Origin: Chloroflexi bacterium CFX6
GTDB lineage: Bacteria > Chloroflexota > Anaerolineae > Anaerolineales > Villigracilaceae
Assembly (NCBI GenBank): GCA_030263595.1
Contig: SZPG01000037.1
Location: 1 to 33,616, forward strand
Direction: 5' to 3'
DNA: 33,616 nt
A program made the position numbers and the translations under genes. Below, piece after piece: positions 31,205-33,616 of this stretch; position 1 is the stretch's first letter; every line of letters starts with the position of its first letter. Below the pieces are notes generated by a model. It was not told the DNA's origin. It made no database searches and was given only the letters and a program-made list of their open reading frames with translations.

Positions 31205-32824
31205 ATGAGCAAAAAACTTTCCCGACTCTTTATTGATTTTCCCTTCCCCATGCCTGTCTCCATTCCCGATGTCGAGATCGGCGGCATTGCCATTGACAGC
31301 CGCGCGGTGAAGCCCGGCGACCTGTTCGTTGCCCTGCGCGGCGGAAGCGCGGACGGTCATGATCACCTCCGGCAGGCGCTGGACAACGGCGCGGCTGCCG
31401 TTGCGGGGGAAAGGGAGGCGACGAAAATCGGCGACCTGCGAAACGCGCCTTACGTCCGACTCGAAGACACGCGTCAGGCTCTGACCTGGTTGTCTGCCGC
31501 GTTTTACGACTGGCCTGGCCGCCATCTGACGGTGATCGGTGTGACCGGCACCGACGGCAAGACCACCACGACGAACCTGATCCACAAAATCCTGCTCGCG
31601 GCCGGACTTAAGGCGGGCATGATCTCCACGGTCAACGCGGTGATCGGGGACGAAGTTTTGGATACCGGCTTCCACGTCACCACGCCGGACGCGCACGACG
31701 TCCAGCGTTATCTCGCGAAAATGGTGGAGGCGGGGTTGACGCACGTTGTCCTTGAAACGACCTCTCACGGCTGGTCGCAGCGCCGCGTGGACGCCTGCGA
31801 GTTCGACGTCGGCGTCGTCACCAACGTCACGCACGAACATCTGGACGAACACGGCAGTTACGAAAACTACCGCGCCGCGAAGGCGAGGTTGTTCGAAAGC
31901 CTCGAATGGACGCTGCCCAAACCGCAGGGGAACGCGCGTTTGGGCGTCATCAACCGCGATGATTCCAAATCGTTCGACTTCCTGAACGGCTCGATCAAGG
32001 TGAACAAGGTGAATTACGGACAAAGCCCGGAGGCGAACGTCCGCGCGGTGAATATCCAATACAGCCCATCGGGGATCCGTTTCACCGCGCAGAGCCGGGA
32101 ATTCGAAGTGGAGGTGACGAGCGGTCTGGTCGGCGCGTACAACGTCTCGAATTGTCTCGCCGCGTTGACCGCCGCATTCTATGGCTTGGGGATCCATCCC
32201 AGGACAGCCGCGTGGGGGATCGCTTCGCTCGAAGGCATCCCCGGACGCATGGAGCGCATTGACATGGGACAGGATTTCACCGCCATCGTGGATTTCGCTC
32301 ACACGCCCAACGCGTTGAAGGTTGCATTGGAGACCGCCCGCCAGATGACCGGGGGACGCGTAATTTGTGTTTTCGGGTCGGCGGGGTTGCGCGACAAGGA
32401 GAAGCGCCGCATGATGGCGGAGACCTCCGCGGAACTGGCTGATCTTACCGTGCTGACCGCCGAAGATCCGCGCACGGAATCGCTGGAGGGAATTCTCGAG
32501 GAAATGGCGGCAGGCACGAGGGGCCGCCCCGAGCGATCAGTCGAAAGGTCCGGGAGAGGAGCCGAGGGGGGGACATTCTGGCGCGTCCCGGACCGCGGCG
32601 AAGCGATCCGCTTTGCGCTGCGGTTGGCGCGTCCCGGCGATATCGTCCTCGCCTGCGGCAAGGGACACGAGCAATCCATGTGTTTCGGCGCGCGGGAATT
32701 TTTGTGGGACGATCGAACGGCGATGCGCGCCGCATTGAGCGAACTGCTTGGGGTCGAAGGTCCGAAGATGCCCTACCTGCCCACACAGGATACTCCCGAA
32801 GAGGAATGGCTCACGTGGAGGTGA
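31205..32824 (+). CDS. murE: MurE-type Mur ligase (UDP-MurNAc-tripeptide synthase)
   Basis: A 539-residue Mur ligase. It has the N-terminal GGIAIDSRAVKPGDLFVAL domain of MurE, the P-loop GVTGTDGKTTTTN, ETTSHG, NVTHEHLDEHG, the lysine of AAKARLF and the C-terminal CGKGHEQSMCFG typical of MurE. It would add a diamino acid to UDP-MurNAc-Ala-Glu in peptidoglycan synthesis. The acceptor-recognition motif, DNPR in meso-DAP enzymes, reads EDPR here, so the amino acid added is uncertain. A charged Arg/Ser segment (RGRPERSVERSGRG, about 440-453) interrupts the third domain and matches repeat-like DNA. ATG 31205 gives family length; no clear ribosome site precedes it. The 3' end overlaps the next gene. 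Confidence 0.88.
   Translation: MSKKLSRLFIDFPFPMPVSIPDVEIGGIAIDSRAVKPGDLFVALRGGSADGHDHLRQALDNGAAAVAGEREATKIGDLRNAPYVRLEDTRQALTWLSAAFYDWPGRHLTVIGVTGTDGKTTTTNLIHKILLAAGLKAGMISTVNAVIGDEVLDTGFHVTTPDAHDVQRYLAKMVEAGLTHVVLETTSHGWSQRRVDACEFDVGVVTNVTHEHLDEHGSYENYRAAKARLFESLEWTLPKPQGNARLGVINRDDSKSFDFLNGSIKVNKVNYGQSPEANVRAVNIQYSPSGIRFTAQSREFEVEVTSGLVGAYNVSNCLAALTAAFYGLGIHPRTAAWGIASLEGIPGRMERIDMGQDFTAIVDFAHTPNALKVALETARQMTGGRVICVFGSAGLRDKEKRRMMAETSAELADLTVLTAEDPRTESLEGILEEMAAGTRGRPERSVERSGRGAEGGTFWRVPDRGEAIRFALRLARPGDIVLACGKGHEQSMCFGAREFLWDDRTAMRAALSELLGVEGPKMPYLPTQDTPEEEWLTWR
32520..32572 (+). repeat. Repeat-like in-frame segment inside murE
   Basis: CCCCGAGCGATCAGTCGAAA and the following GGTCC resemble the CCCTGAGCCTGCGAAGGGTCT end of the 78-bp repeats at 1471-1709. 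It encodes an Arg-rich insert between the ligase helices ILEEMAAG and FWRVPDRGEAIRFA, which are close together in related enzymes. Confidence 0.45.
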
Positions 32825-33408
32825 AACCCGTTGTGTTGACCGGCAAACACGTCCGCCTCGAACCGTTGAGCGAGGCGCACATCCCCGGCTTGACGGAAAT
32901 CGGCTCGGGGCAGGACTTCTGGAACTTCATGCTCTACGGCGACATCCAGACCGAAGCCGACATGCGCAACTGGGTTCTGGACATCATGGCGCGCGGAAAA
33001 AGAGGCACGGACCTGCCTTTTGCCGTCATCCACCTTGCATCGGGACGCGCGGCGGGGGCGACGCGTTATTTGAATATCCTCCCCAGGGATAGGGGTCTTG
33101 AGATCGGCGGCACGTGGTATGGGACGGAGTTCCAGCGCACGGCGGTCAACACCGAATGTAAATATTTGCTGTTGACGCACGCCTTCGAGACGCTGGGCTG
33201 TATCCGCGTGCAATTGAAGACCGACCTGCTCAACGTCCGTTCGCAGAAAGCCATCGAGCGCATCGGCGCGGTGAGGGAGGGCGTGCTGAGGAATCACATG
33301 ATCCTGCCGGATGGACGCATCCGCCATTCGGTGTTCTATTCGATCATTGATTCGGAGTGGGAGGGGGTGAAGAAGAGGCTGGAGGAGATGTTGATTCGAG
33401 AACGCTGA
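32806..33408 (+). CDS. GNAT-family N-acetyltransferase
   Basis: A 200-residue protein of the RimJ/RimL-like GNAT group. It has the N-terminal LTGKHVRLEPLSEAHIPGL strand-helix, FAVIHLASGRAAGATRYLNI, EIGGTWYGTEFQRTAVNTECKYLLLTHAFETLGCIRVQLKTDLLNVRSQKAIERIGAVREGVLRNH, the usual acetyl-CoA and C-terminal motifs. It would transfer an acetyl group to an amine, probably of a protein N-terminus or small molecule. ATG 32806 overlaps the 3' end of murE by 19 bases, so the two are likely co-expressed; GTG 32815 and GTG 32821 are alternatives. Confidence 0.85.
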   Translation: MAHVEVKPVVLTGKHVRLEPLSEAHIPGLTEIGSGQDFWNFMLYGDIQTEADMRNWVLDIMARGKRGTDLPFAVIHLASGRAAGATRYLNILPRDRGLEIGGTWYGTEFQRTAVNTECKYLLLTHAFETLGCIRVQLKTDLLNVRSQKAIERIGAVREGVLRNHMILPDGRIRHSVFYSIIDSEWEGVKKRLEEMLIRER

Positions 33409-33501
33409 TCCTTTCTTCCGCCCGGACGGCATACTCCAATGTGAAATCCAACGATCTGCAAGTGGATTGAATTCCCGCTTCGAAACCATCCCAAAAAGAA
33501 A

Positions 33502-33549
33502 AAGTCCCGATGCCTTTTGCCTGGCTCGGGACTTCCTTCTTTCGATTTC
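33502..33549 (+). terminator. Terminator after the GNAT gene
   Basis: AAGTCCCGA (33502-33510) pairs with TCGGGACTT (33536-33544). A T-rich tail (CCTTCTTTC) follows, and the opposite strand also has a T-rich tail, so the hairpin may work in both directions. The remaining bases to 33616 contain no stop codon on the minus strand in any frame and could be the edge of another gene, but none is supported. Confidence 0.6.
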
Positions 33550-33616
33550 TTTCTTTTGCGCTTCGGTGTGAATCTGCCCTCGGCAACGAGTCCGAAGACG
33601 AACCCAAGGGCGCGGG

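Noticed and set aside
33344..33616. Gene entering from the right edge on the minus strand
   Set aside because: All three minus frames are open at the edge and one reads like a hydrophobic end with a basic tail (GFVFGLVAEGRFTPKRKRKK). None stops before the hairpin at 33502-33544, so no gene can be supported.

Overview
The window looks like a chromosomal segment of an uncultured Chloroflexota bacterium, most likely class Anaerolineae. This is inferred from gene content and style: moderately GC-rich genes, many LTAC-type lipoproteins with Pro/Thr-rich linkers, tandem nuoM genes, tandem UbiA prenyltransferases, and gene gaps filled with short palindromic or simple-sequence repeats. No rRNA, tRNA, IS element, phage or CRISPR array was seen.

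Layout. (1) 1-3480: a gene-poor stretch, an anchored hypothetical protein, a three-copy 78-bp repeat and two divergent lipoproteins. (2) 3475-8444: a copper-homeostasis cluster: CsoR repressor with a clear promoter and G/C-tract operator, a CopZ-type chaperone, the CopA Cu+ ATPase, a DsbD_2-like membrane protein ending in a cupredoxin-like domain, and a second chaperone. (3) 8625-15438: DUF2203 protein, RarD-type transporter, SDR epimerase, two tandem UbiA prenyltransferases, then on the minus strand a jelly-roll protein and a small membrane protein, then a metallophosphoesterase. (4) 15471-19022: three 50-bp tandem repeats, an APC permease, and a tightly coupled trio (nucleotidyltransferase-like, small membrane protein, lipoprotein). 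(5) 19136-28629: membrane-arm genes of complex I, nuoA / nuoH-J-K-L-M-M-N, without the peripheral-arm genes nuoB, C, D, E, F, G, I. (6) 28795-31114: an Fo-only ATP synthase operon (atpZ, atpB, atpE and an atpF fused to the delta C-terminal domain), closed by a strong terminator, with no F1 genes. (7) 31205-33408: a MurE-type ligase and a GNAT acetyltransferase.

Functional links. Regions 5 and 6 together encode proton-translocating membrane parts: complex I pumps protons while reducing quinone and Fo returns them. Their soluble partners must lie elsewhere. The most notable system is the complex I arm. It has two NuoM subunits, and NuoL carries an extended lateral-helix region, the expected signature of a four-pump complex I. 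The second NuoM lacks the central lysine of the half-channel. A second theme is short repeats that also occur in frame inside genes (copA twice, the jelly-roll gene and murE) and a repeat hairpin that covers the nuoJ ribosome binding site. Several genes also have a TATAAT box only 6-8 bases before the start codon, suggesting leaderless mRNAs.
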